NCBI GenBank assembly: GCA_030374765.1
Contig: JARGXX010000027.1
Location: forward strand, 682,001-746,000
Length of the DNA: 64,000 nucleotides
Direction of reading: 5' to 3'
From: Agarophyton chilense
Lineage: Eukaryota; Rhodophyta; Florideophyceae; Gracilariales; Gracilariaceae
In this document: positions 52,300 through 62,195 of the stretch, piece after piece
Layout: every line of letters starts with the position of its first letter
Numbering within the stretch: position 1 is the stretch's first letter
Notes under the pieces: model-generated
Databases searched by the model: none
Seen by the model: only the letters and a program-made list of their open reading frames with translations
Told to the model about the DNA's origin: nothing
Position numbers and translations under genes: made by a program

Positions 52300-53316
52300 A
52301 CCTCCTGAACACGGTGCGATGGCCAGCTCCTCGTCCGTTCCGCGCAGACTTCAATCGCTCGTTTCCGATATCGTGCTTGCCGAGCTTCGCCGATGACACC
52401 TCGGGTGAGAGTTCTATGAGGATCTTTTCGATCTCCAAGAAGCGTTGGTTGAAGACCTCTTTGGTCATGGGCAACATTTAACCCCAAACATCGGCGACGG
52501 TCATGTGTTCGTCCCCTTTTAATACGACAACAGCGACGAGTAGGGCGCCGAGAGTCGTTTGTTTAATTCCGGCTCGGTCGCGGAGGGAGCAAGCTGTGCA
52601 GAATCGACTGTGGCGTGGAACAACTGCAGCATCATGCCCACAACGGTGGAGATGTGATTCTCCAAGAACAAGACCAGCAGGGACCCGACATGAGTGGGGA
52701 GGCGCTGGTAGATTGGCATAGACGCGCTCTTCGACAACAGAGGGTCCATGAACTTGGCCGCTGCGCCGAGAACAAGCTAAGTGACCTTGTCAAACGTAAG
52801 GTTGAAACGCGAGATGAGCTGCAAAAACTTGGTGACGGCGGCTTCGACCGTCATCTGCTCCGGGTGTTGTATGCAGTCGAAAGGAAGGTTTATCATCTTG
52901 GAGTAGCCTTCGGACTCCTTTCGGAAGAGGTGATAGCGGCTTTGTGTGAACGACATACTTTTTCCCACTCGCTCTTCCTCAAAGGCGTGTGTGGCTTTGG
53001 GGCGAATAATCATCAACGCGTTTTGATCTAAGGCGTGCAGAAACCCTTCAATTGACAGGAACCCAGATGAGAGAAGCACGTCGACGGCTGAGCGGAAGAT
53101 GTCGAGGCGAGAAGTGTTAAAGTCGAGGGCACTCGGAAGCTTCAGTATGTTTCGAAAGAGGGAAATTGTGTTGGCGCGAGAGGCTGAATTGAGCTGATGA
53201 TTGCGGTTTTCGGTGACAATCTTCGAAACATTAGTCGGATAGGTGAAGATAATGAGAGATTCAAGGAGAGAGATGGCGGATTGGCTGCGGGCGAGACAGT
53301 CATCGGGGAGAATCAT
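52300..53316 (-). pseudogene. THOC2: truncated copy of THO complex subunit 2
   Basis: On the minus strand ATG 53,316 opens a 179-residue frame matching the THOC2 N-terminal region: FLSIEGFLHALDQNALMI, then HLFRKESEGYSKMINLPFD (human THOC2 reads FNLLREENEGYAKLI at this point), then KFLQLISRFNLTFDK. A TAG at 52,777-52,779 ends it, but the same frame continues as LVLGAAAKFMDPLLSKSAS to about 52,519. THOC2-like sequence resumes in another frame (MLPMTKEVFNQRFLEIEKIL). Nothing of the remaining roughly 1000 residues of THOC2 is present to the left. THOC2 is the scaffold of the THO mRNA-export complex, so an intact copy must exist elsewhere. The 5' end lies about 100 bp from the decayed copia element. 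Confidence 0.7.
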
Positions 53317-55567
53317 AATGTTACAGAAATGTTATGTGAGAGAGATGTGACGTGTAGAAGGTATAATGCAGATTTTGCGGAAAGTGTGAGAGGAAGACTC
53401 TGCGCCAGACCTTTACTTCGAGCTCTTCTTTGCTTTCCCTAAATACTGGCTATTTCTACTGTAATGTTTGACATCCGAAAAATGCGGCGCATCAAGATGT
53501 CGGTCATGATGATGTTTGACAGTCCCCGGTTGATGCGTCGCATTTTTGTTCGGGTTGGGGTGTACTTGGAGCAGGTCTCGTAGTTTTCTGAATTTGTCTC
53601 GGTGGAGGGGTTTCGTGAGAATGTTGGCGGTCATCTCTGCGGTTGGCATTCTGTGAAGGTCGATTGCGTTCTTTGTGATTTGGTGTTGGAGATGATGATG
53701 TCGAAGATCTATGTATTTCCGTCGTTTGGTTGGAGCTTGATTCTCGGCAATCTGGATGGCTGATTGATTGTCTATAAAGTGCGGCGTGGGGTTTTCGTTC
53801 ATCAGGTGTGTTGCTCGGAGGAGATTTATAAGCCATTGCGTGTGTTGGGTGGCACTGGATGCCGCTATATATTCTGCCTCCGTCGTCGAGAGGGCAACGA
53901 TGTTCTGTTGTTTGGAAAGCCATGATATGGGTGTGCCGTTGACGGAGTGAAGTGTTCCTGTGATTGATCATCGGTTGTTCTCGTTTGCGAAGTCCGCGTC
54001 GCTAAACACTGTGAGCGGGGTTCGAGTGATGTGTTTGGAATTGTATCGCAGCCCGTGGGTTTTGTTGCCCTTCAGATATCTTAGAAGCGTCTTCAATGCT
54101 TGCCAATGGTGCGCTTGGGGGTGTGTCATGTGTTTTGCCAGTCTTTTGGTGGCGTAAGTAATGTTTGCGCGAGTGCTGTGTGTTATGTACCTAATTTCTC
54201 TCAAGATCTGGCGGTATCTGGCGGCTTGTTCTTCTGGTAGTGGTTCTGTTTCCGGTAGCTGATCTAACGCTTTTTGATTGTTGTATGGTGTTGCAGCTGG
54301 GTTGCAGGAGCTCATTTTTGTCTGCGCAAGGAGGGCCTCGATGACATCCGGTTGTGCTATGTGCACCGAACCATCGTCGCCGTATGTTATGGTCCAGTTT
54401 AAGAAGCGAGTGGGTCTCCCTAGTCTTTTGATTTTGTATTTCGTGAGGAGTTCTTTGTAGAGTGTGTTGATGAGATCCTGGGTTGAGGCTAATACTAAAA
54501 AGTCGTCAATGGTGGTACTGACTAATGTGACTCCGTCTGAATTGTGGCGGGCGTAAAGGCATGGATCGTGTTTGGAGGGTGTGAAGTTCAAGTGGATGAG
54601 AAACGACTTTAATCCGTGATTGTAATAGAATGCCGCCGGCGGGGATCCGTATAAATTGCCCAAGAGTTGCCCATATTTGCTGTTGTGGGCGTAGCTCCCG
54701 CTGAAACGGTGCATCTGCCTGACGTAGACTGGACCGGTGTGTTGGTATTTTTCATGCAAGTATGCTGATGTTATGTCGAAGTGCTCTAATGGCATGTTTT
54801 GGCGTGCGTGTAAGGCGATTAACATTCGCTGGGTGGTGCGATCGGCGGTGTAAGTGGTGATATGCTTTGGATCGAAGTGGAGGCCAGGTTTTATGAGATC
54901 GCCTCCGAGGTTGCATCTGGCTTTCCGTTGGACGATGTGCCCCTCTGCTGAACGTTTGTAACGATACAACATCATGAGGGGGATGATAGATTCTTTGGGT
55001 GGTGTGAATGTATTTGGGAGCCATTTGATGCTGTTGTGTTGGTCTAAGTTGTTCAATTCACGATCATGTGCTTCTTGCCATTGCGCTGCGTCCGGATATT
55101 GACGGTCTTGTGTCAGGTTGGCTGGGGGGGTGTATTGATTCGGATTTCCGTGGGGAGGTGTGGTCGCGGTAGGGTCCTGGCCTTGAACGCTGATGTGGTG
55201 GTGGCTGTGGGGTCCTTGTATTTGTGGTATGGATGAAAGTCCTTGGTTTGTATGCTATGGTATTGGTGTGTCTTGAGATTGAGTACCACGATGTGTTTGT
55301 GCGATATTGGGTACATGTACCGGACAGGATCCGCTCTTGGATCTAGTTTGCTCTTGGGGGCATATATTGGTATTGTGCCGAGCTCCCCAAAGATGAATAG
55401 TTTTTGTGGTGGTGGTGGTGGTGGGGCCCCGTACCATATGTTGAATGGTGATGTGTTAATTGCCACATGATGGAGGAGATTACACTTGTACACCGTGTCG
55501 CGGGCGGCATCTTCCCAGTATTTATCGGGGAGTTTGGTGGTTTGTAAGAGCGCGCGTACCGAGTTCA

Positions 55568-56257
55568 TGTTGGCTGTTGACCCTGTGCTGTCACTGAAAA
55601 ACAAAAGTGCAGGGGAGCATGGGCTGTTTTGGAGGGTGCCCCTGGAAAAGCGCATATGCGTGTCAGTCGGATCTCAACGTGAACTCGGGCTGTGATTGGC
55701 TACTGCAAATGTGCACATGCAATGTGGTGTGTACAAGTGGTATGGCACTATTGGGTTTGTCTGTGGTACACGTGTGTACGTGGTCTACTTGTACTACTGT
55801 GCACGCTGTTCAATATGTCCAGCTGGTGTACTATGAACACATCTCACAAGGTGTAACGAATGTACTTGGAGAAGAGACGTGACATGTGTATTACAGGAGA
55901 CTTGGTGTACTGTGCTGGAACGTGAATGTGTATGGAGGCGGATTGCAAGTAGTGTGTGCTGGCATATTGAATTTGTGCACACGTCAGTGTAATTATGGGC
56001 TGTGCACTGTATATTGCCTTGTTGTGCGCTGCAATGAACATTGACTAGGGTTAATGTCATGCTTGAATATGATTGGTAGTATTGAGTGTCCCTGCTTTGT
56101 AGTCTAGGGTTTACTTTGAGTTGGAGTCTAGACAGCTGACGTTTTGAAGTAGTATATAAGTGAAAGTTTGAGCGCCTCCAAGTAAATCCAAGCCAGAGCT
56201 GGCGAACTTCCTTTTTATTTCCTCAACCTTTCCTTCAGCATTTTTCCCTTTCCAAAA
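55568..56257 (+). repeat. 5' LTR of the young copia element
   Basis: Begins TGTTGGCTGTTGACC and ends CCTTTCCAAAA. A TATATAAG box at 56,153-56,160 likely sets the transcription start. The only difference from the 3' LTR that I found is AAAA against AACA at the end. Confidence 0.95.
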
Positions 56258-56272
56258 GGTTATGGGCCCAGC
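56258..56272 (+). other. primer-binding site matching initiator tRNA-Met interior
   Basis: GGTTATGGGCCCAGC directly follows the LTR. It is the exact complement of GCTGGGCCCATAACC, the anticodon stem-loop of eukaryotic initiator tRNA-Met. This is the half-tRNA priming mode known from Drosophila copia, rather than priming from the CCA end. Confidence 0.85.
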
Positions 56273-57459
56273 CCCGCTGACCTCTGCCGTCTAGTTCGTC
56301 TCTCGCCGCTCTCCCGCACCGCCGTTCACCCGTTTCGCTGTTCTATTCTCTTCGTTTCCGCCGTAGTAGCCGTTTCGTCGGGTGTGTGACCGTATCGTGG
56401 GTTGGTGTTGGTATTTTCTTTCGGTCTTGCGTTCCTCCCTGAGGGCGTTGTGGTGGTAGTGGTTGGACGTTTTTATCGTGATTGTGGTTGGGTGCTCGTT
56501 GTTGCCCGTGTTTGTCGATCGCTATCCGTTTCGTTTGGTCTCCCTCTCTTTCGTTGTTTTGTGGATCCCTGCGTCGTGTTGCGGGTTCTGATCGGAGAGG
56601 TTGAGGACCGTGTTTGTTGAAGTCTGTGCCTGGAGTTCTTGGCTCAGCATTCGTGTGTGTTTGTGTGTTTGGTCTGCATCATTGCCTGTGCGACGAGCGG
56701 TTGATCCGAGGTACTTTGGGTGATTCCTTGTACTCGGGGACGTTAGCCTGGCGGCTTGAACCAAAGCAGGTGTACTGTCAAGCGGGTTCCCCACTGGTCC
56801 TTTTAGGGCGGATAACAGTGACGGTCGAAAGATCTGGTTGAACTTTGCGGGTGCATTTGTGGACGGGGTGCCGTGGCGCACTGCATTTGGCTGGTTGTTT
56901 GACTTTGTGTGTGAGCCCGACCTTTGTGGTTGGGCACTTGGACTGTTGTGAACAGCATCCATAAGGAGCTTTTGATCCGCAGTACGCGGGGAGGCGACGT
57001 TTCGAAAGCTGACCTCCTTTCCAGGATCAGGCCGCGTGCGATCTTCATTGATTGCTTGTTAGAAGCGTATCTTGGTGTTGAAGTAGCTTCCGTTTCGAGG
57101 TCGCGCTAGTTCTTGAAAGAGGCCAGAGAGGGTCAACTTGGTGAAGGCATATCTTCGGTCATTAACCATCCTCTGGAAGCCTCGTAAGGAGCAACGCGCC
57201 TTCTCCTTGTGACGTGGGAGGAGGTAGACTGCAGAAAACCGTTATCTACCCAGAAGAGCTCTGGGGGCCAGGGGTCCGACCTTTAGGGACGCGGGTATAG
57301 GAAGCCCTGCCAGTGCGCCCGCAGACTATTGTCTGTTCAATCTTGAAGAATTATTTGTTGTTTGTTGTTTTTACTTTGTTGTTGTTGTCTGTTGTTGGTG
57401 TTCACTCGTCTGTTGCAGTCAAGTCATCTCTCTCGGCCTCTTTTGACACTTTGCACAAC
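56273..57459 (+). other. long 5' leader of the young copia element
   Basis: 1187 bases between the primer site and the gag-pol ATG, much longer than usual for copia elements. It contains short open frames on the plus strand (for example 56,402-56,620 and 56,614-56,841) but no recognised domain. Packaging signals or family-typical splicing could reside here; neither is shown. Confidence 0.6.
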
Positions 57460-60400
57460 ATGGATTCGTTCAGTGGGGTGAAAATCGAAAAGCTGGTTGA
57501 GGATAACTTCCACGTATGGAAGCAGAAGATTGAGCTGCTGCTTGCACTCAAGGACCTCGACGGCCACCTCGACTCTGTTAGACCCACTGACGAAGATGAG
57601 CTGTCGACTTGGAAAAAGAAAGATGCAAAGGCCAGAGCTATTATTGGTCTCACACTCAGTGATGAGCATTTAGATCATGTGCGGGACGCCGACAACGCTG
57701 CAGATATGTGGAAAGCCATTTGCGATGTGTTCCAACGCAAGACTCTGCTCAACAAAATCAACGCCCGACGGTCGTTCTACTCTGCCAAGATGCGTGATGA
57801 TGAGAAAATGCTACAGTTCATCAACCGTGTACGTCATCTGGCATCAGACCTGAAGTGTATGGATGTTGTTGTTGAGGAGGAGGACATCGCTATGGCCATC
57901 CTATGCGGACTTCCGGAAAGATTCGAGCACCTCATCGTCGCAATTGATACCACGATTGGCGATCGTCAACTCACTCTAGAGTTTGTGAAGAGTCGTCTGC
58001 TGCAAGAAGAGCAGCGAATGAACGATCGTGCCAAGGAGGAGCCTGGTGGAAGTGAGGCAGCTTTGGTTGGCAGGCAGTCGCGATGGAAGAACATCGAGTG
58101 TCATTATTGTCATAAGAAGGGTCATATCCAGAGGAACTGTTTCAAGAAGCAACGTGATGGGGCTAACATGAATCAGGTCGATGCTGCTCACCCAACTGTC
58201 AATACTGAGCTCAGCGATGAGCGAGGTACGGGTGGCAACGACTCTGACTTTGTATGTCTCATTGCTACTGGCTCTGATAAAGCCACGAACAGTGACTGGA
58301 TTGTTGACTCTGGTGCTACTGCCCACATGACTTTTGACGAATCCATGTTCCAAACATATGATAGTAAGGTGTCTTCTGGCGTTAGCATCGGTAATGATTC
58401 CAAACTAGAGTCTGTTGGTCACGGTAGTGTGGAGCTTGATCTGATTGTGGAAGAGTCCAAACGAAAGTGCCAGCTGAAGCAAGTTGTTCATGTACCGAAT
58501 TTAAGGTACCATTTGCTTTCTGTATCGGCGATTTGTGATCTGGGGTGCAAAGTAGTGTTTGAAAAAGAGAAGGTATGTGTATACAAGGGGTCAAAAGTGG
58601 TTGCCTTGGGGCGCCGCGTCAAAGGCCTATACTACCTTTGCACTGCTGCACACCAGTGTACAGATGTAAACAGCGCACTTGTGTCGGACTTGTCACTATG
58701 GCATGCTCGAATGGCTCATGTGAATGTGGATGGTATCAAGCATATGGCTCGAAACAAGGTTGTGTCAGGGCTCAATGTAGACGTTGCGCAGGATTCAGAT
58801 GTGTGTGGCTCATGTGTAGTAGGAAAAGCAACCCGTGCTCCGACTCCCAAGCAAGGGGGGGAACGAGCAAAACACGTACTGGAACTTGTTCACTCCGATG
58901 TGTCAGGTCCAGTAAGTGTGAAATCCTTGGGAGGCTCGCACTACTTCGTCACATTCATCGATGATCACAGTCGTTTCTGCTTCTTCTACATGCTCAAAAC
59001 TAAGGATGAGGTGTTCCAGATATTCCTAAGGTGGCTCAAGTTTGTTCAAAACCAAACCGGCAGACAAGTGAAAACCATCACCGCACGTGAGAGTGTGCTC
59101 AAAGCATTGCGCACTGACAACGGTGGTGAATATCTGTCACATCGTTTTACCAAAGAACTTGAACGTCACGGTATTGAGCATCAGCGAACTGTGCCTTACA
59201 ATCCTCAGCAGAATGGACTTGCCGAACGGTTCAACCGCACACTCATGGACTTGGTCAGATCGATGTTATGTCACAAGAAATTGCCAAAGCACTTTTGGGC
59301 TGAGGCACTGAATGTTGCAGTGTATGTGCGCAACCGTGTGACTTGCAAAGCTCTTCCAAGTAGTGTGACACCATATGAACTGTGGCATGGTCAGAAGCCT
59401 GATGTGAGCAACCTGCGTGTGTTTGGGAGCCGATGCTGGTACAAGGTTGTGGATCATAAGCTGAAGAAGCTAGAGGAGCGTGGTGTGGAAGCTATCTTTA
59501 TTGGGTACACCCCAGGGTCTCACGGATACAAGTTGTGGGACTCTGAAAAGAAAAAGGTGATTGTGTCAAGAGATGTACGGTTTGATGAGTTTTCGGGCTC
59601 AGACAACCAGTTTAGCTATGAGGAAGAGGACTACGCAGACATTGACTTTAGTAATATGTCTAGTCCACATGATACCTCTACATCTGACACATCTGGTGGA
59701 CCCAGCGATGATGAACCTTCTGCGCCTTTGCCTGACTCTGATGATGCTTCTGACAGCTCTGTTGATGATTCCGCAGCTGATACATCAGTTGAGCCTGTAG
59801 TGCATGAGACACAACCTGTTCGTAGGTCCACGCGTGAACGTAGGAAGCCGAGCTCATGGTGGCGTGCAACTGCTCTACTCACTGCCAGTGATGACACCCC
59901 GTCGTCATATGATGATGCTGTGTCACGTCCTGATTCCGAAGCATGGAAGAAGGCAATGAAGAGTGAGTACCAGTCACTAATTGAGCATGACACATGGGAC
60001 TTAGTGCCAAGGCCAGCAGACAGCAACGTGATTTCGTCCAAGTGGGTGTATGTGCAGAAGTATGAAGCAGCACCATCTGGTGAACCAACTATCAGGTACA
60101 AGGCTCGTATGGTTGCTAGAGGATTCCTGCAGATCGAGGGTGTTGACTTTTCTGAAACATATGCACCTGTTGTTAAGTTTACGTGGATCAGGATGATTCT
60201 GTCAGTGACAGCTGTACGAGACTTTCGTTTGCACCAGATGGATGTGAAAACAGCTTTTCTGAACGGTGACCTTGAGGAGACAGTGTACATGGAGCAGCCA
60301 ACAGGTTTTGTGCAGCAAGGTAACGAGGATCTGGTGTGTCGTTTGAAGAAAGCCATCTATGGGCTACGACAGGCACCCAGACAGTGGCATGCAAAGATAT

Positions 60401-61485
60401 ACTCGTTCCTTGTTGAGGAGATGCAGTTGACGCCAAATGACGCAGATGAGTGTGTGTACAGCGGAAAGATACTGGGATTTGTTGTTTTGATTGCTCTATA
60501 CGTTGATGACTTGCTTATTGCAAGTCCGAGCATGAAGACAATGGATCGTGTAAAGGCAGAGCTGTCGTCTCGGTTCCACATGAAAGACCTCTATCAAGCT
60601 CGCATGGTACTTGGATTCGAGATCCACCGTGACAGAGTTAAGCGAGAGTTGTATCTGACTCAGTCTGCGTACACACAAAAGGTCTTGGAACGTTTTGGCA
60701 TGCACCAGTCCAAACCAGTTGACACTCCAATGGAAGTTGGCATGGATCTGTCTGCGATTCAGGATGTACTCAGGGAGGTGCCGTACCGTCAGGCAATTGG
60801 CTGTCTCATGTACTTGTCTGTAGGAACTCGTCCAGATATCTCATACGCGGTGTCCAAACTTGCCAAGTATGTTGAGAAACCTGGAGAGATTCACTGGAAG
60901 GCAGTCAAACGTGTGCTTCGCTATCTCAACGGTACTTGTACATTTGGTCTCACCTACGGCTTGAACACCGATTTGGCACTTCACGGCTACGTGGACTCTG
61001 ACTGGGCAGGCGATGTTGCAAACCGCAAGTCTACCAGTGGATACTTGTTCATGATGGCTGGAGGTCCTGTGTCATGGTGTTCACGTCAGCAAGAAGTGGT
61101 TGCACTGTCTAGTGCTGAAGCTGAGTATGTGAGTCTGTGCAGTGGTTCCAAAGAGGCCATCTGGCTTAGGCGTTTGTGGAATGGCATCGGCATAGTCATT
61201 GGAGTAGAAGTGGACGATTCGGTAAAGTTGCTTGTTGAACCAACGCCTGTATATGTTGACAACCAAGGGTGCATTGACCTTGCCCGAAATGGCGTTGTCA
61301 ACAAGCGTACCAAGCATATCGACATTCGTTTTCACTTTACTCGAGAAGCTCTACGTGACAAGTCGATTGTGTTGTTCTACTGCCCTACCGATTGCATGAC
61401 TGCCGATATGCTCAACAAACCACTTTGCCGTGTGAAGCACGAGAGGTTCCGTGAAGACAGTGGCGTCCGACACCTAGACCTTTGA
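57460..61485 (+). CDS. copia Gag-Pol polyprotein
   Basis: 1341 residues from ATG 57,460, within a frame open from 57,313. Order of domains: Gag (MDSFSGVKIEKLVEDNFHVW onward, about 1-210); zinc knuckle CHYCHKKGHIQRNC (C-x2-C-x4-H-x4-C); aspartic protease WIVDSGATAHM; pre-integrase LWHARMAHVNVDGIKHM; integrase core with HSDVSGPV, FIDDHSRF, LRTDNGGEYLS and NPQQNGLAERFNRTL; reverse transcriptase with FSETYAPVVKFTWIRMI, the active site LYVDDLLIA and LGFEIHRDR; RNase H with GYVDSDWAGDVANRKSTSGY, LSSAEAEYVSL and KHIDIRFHFTRE. The gene order protease-integrase-RT-RNase H defines Ty1/copia. Confidence 0.95.
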   Translation: MDSFSGVKIEKLVEDNFHVWKQKIELLLALKDLDGHLDSVRPTDEDELSTWKKKDAKARAIIGLTLSDEHLDHVRDADNAADMWKAICDVFQRKTLLNKINARRSFYSAKMRDDEKMLQFINRVRHLASDLKCMDVVVEEEDIAMAILCGLPERFEHLIVAIDTTIGDRQLTLEFVKSRLLQEEQRMNDRAKEEPGGSEAALVGRQSRWKNIECHYCHKKGHIQRNCFKKQRDGANMNQVDAAHPTVNTELSDERGTGGNDSDFVCLIATGSDKATNSDWIVDSGATAHMTFDESMFQTYDSKVSSGVSIGNDSKLESVGHGSVELDLIVEESKRKCQLKQVVHVPNLRYHLLSVSAICDLGCKVVFEKEKVCVYKGSKVVALGRRVKGLYYLCTAAHQCTDVNSALVSDLSLWHARMAHVNVDGIKHMARNKVVSGLNVDVAQDSDVCGSCVVGKATRAPTPKQGGERAKHVLELVHSDVSGPVSVKSLGGSHYFVTFIDDHSRFCFFYMLKTKDEVFQIFLRWLKFVQNQTGRQVKTITARESVLKALRTDNGGEYLSHRFTKELERHGIEHQRTVPYNPQQNGLAERFNRTLMDLVRSMLCHKKLPKHFWAEALNVAVYVRNRVTCKALPSSVTPYELWHGQKPDVSNLRVFGSRCWYKVVDHKLKKLEERGVEAIFIGYTPGSHGYKLWDSEKKKVIVSRDVRFDEFSGSDNQFSYEEEDYADIDFSNMSSPHDTSTSDTSGGPSDDEPSAPLPDSDDASDSSVDDSAADTSVEPVVHETQPVRRSTRERRKPSSWWRATALLTASDDTPSSYDDAVSRPDSEAWKKAMKSEYQSLIEHDTWDLVPRPADSNVISSKWVYVQKYEAAPSGEPTIRYKARMVARGFLQIEGVDFSETYAPVVKFTWIRMILSVTAVRDFRLHQMDVKTAFLNGDLEETVYMEQPTGFVQQGNEDLVCRLKKAIYGLRQAPRQWHAKIYSFLVEEMQLTPNDADECVYSGKILGFVVLIALYVDDLLIASPSMKTMDRVKAELSSRFHMKDLYQARMVLGFEIHRDRVKRELYLTQSAYTQKVLERFGMHQSKPVDTPMEVGMDLSAIQDVLREVPYRQAIGCLMYLSVGTRPDISYAVSKLAKYVEKPGEIHWKAVKRVLRYLNGTCTFGLTYGLNTDLALHGYVDSDWAGDVANRKSTSGYLFMMAGGPVSWCSRQQEVVALSSAEAEYVSLCSGSKEAIWLRRLWNGIGIVIGVEVDDSVKLLVEPTPVYVDNQGCIDLARNGVVNKRTKHIDIRFHFTREALRDKSIVLFYCPTDCMTADMLNKPLCRVKHERFREDSGVRHLDL

Positions 61486-61495
61486 AGTCAGTGAC

Positions 61496-61505
61496 AGAGG
61501 GGGAG
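61496..61505 (+). other. polypurine tract of the young copia element
   Basis: AGAGGGGGAG directly before the 3' LTR, the plus-strand primer site of LTR retroelements. Confidence 0.8.
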
Positions 61506-62195
61506 TGTTGGCTGTTGACCCTGTGCTGTCACTGAAAAACAAAAGTGCAGGGGAGCATGGGCTGTTTTGGAGGGTGCCCCTGGAAAAGCGCATATGCGTG
61601 TCAGTCGGATCTCAACGTGAACTCGGGCTGTGATTGGCTACTGCAAATGTGCACATGCAATGTGGTGTGTACAAGTGGTATGGCACTATTGGGTTTGTCT
61701 GTGGTACACGTGTGTACGTGGTCTACTTGTACTACTGTGCACGCTGTTCAATATGTCCAGCTGGTGTACTATGAACACATCTCACAAGGTGTAACGAATG
61801 TACTTGGAGAAGAGACGTGACATGTGTATTACAGGAGACTTGGTGTACTGTGCTGGAACGTGAATGTGTATGGAGGCGGATTGCAAGTAGTGTGTGCTGG
61901 CATATTGAATTTGTGCACACGTCAGTGTAATTATGGGCTGTGCACTGTATATTGCCTTGTTGTGCGCTGCAATGAACATTGACTAGGGTTAATGTCATGC
62001 TTGAATATGATTGGTAGTATTGAGTGTCCCTGCTTTGTAGTCTAGGGTTTACTTTGAGTTGGAGTCTAGACAGCTGACGTTTTGAAGTAGTATATAAGTG
62101 AAAGTTTGAGCGCCTCCAAGTAAATCCAAGCCAGAGCTGGCGAACTTCCTTTTTATTTCCTCAACCTTTCCTTCAGCATTTTTCCCTTTCCAACA
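61506..62195 (+). repeat. 3' LTR of the young copia element
   Basis: 690 bp, TGTTGG...CCAACA, followed by the GTTCA duplication. It carries the same TATATAAG box at 62,091-62,098. Confidence 0.95.

Larger units (their letters stand above)
55568..62195 (+). mobile_element. young Ty1/copia retrotransposon, looks whole
   Basis: 6628 bp with 690-bp LTRs at both ends, a GTTCA target duplication (55,563-55,567 and 62,196-62,200), a primer-binding site, a long leader, one gag-pol frame of 1341 codons and a purine tract. The LTRs appear identical except for the second-last base. Inserted into the integrase of the older minus-strand copia. It looks whole, with no obvious break, and is young by LTR identity. 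Confidence 0.93.

Noticed and set aside
51812-52396. 194-residue Ser/Pro-rich plus-strand frame
   Set aside because: C/T-rich low complexity, with its 3' end antisense to the THOC2 fragment.
55607-56060. 91- and 88-residue frames inside the copia LTR, repeated exactly at 61,545-61,998
   Set aside because: They repeat only because the two LTRs are identical there; no domain and no codon signal.
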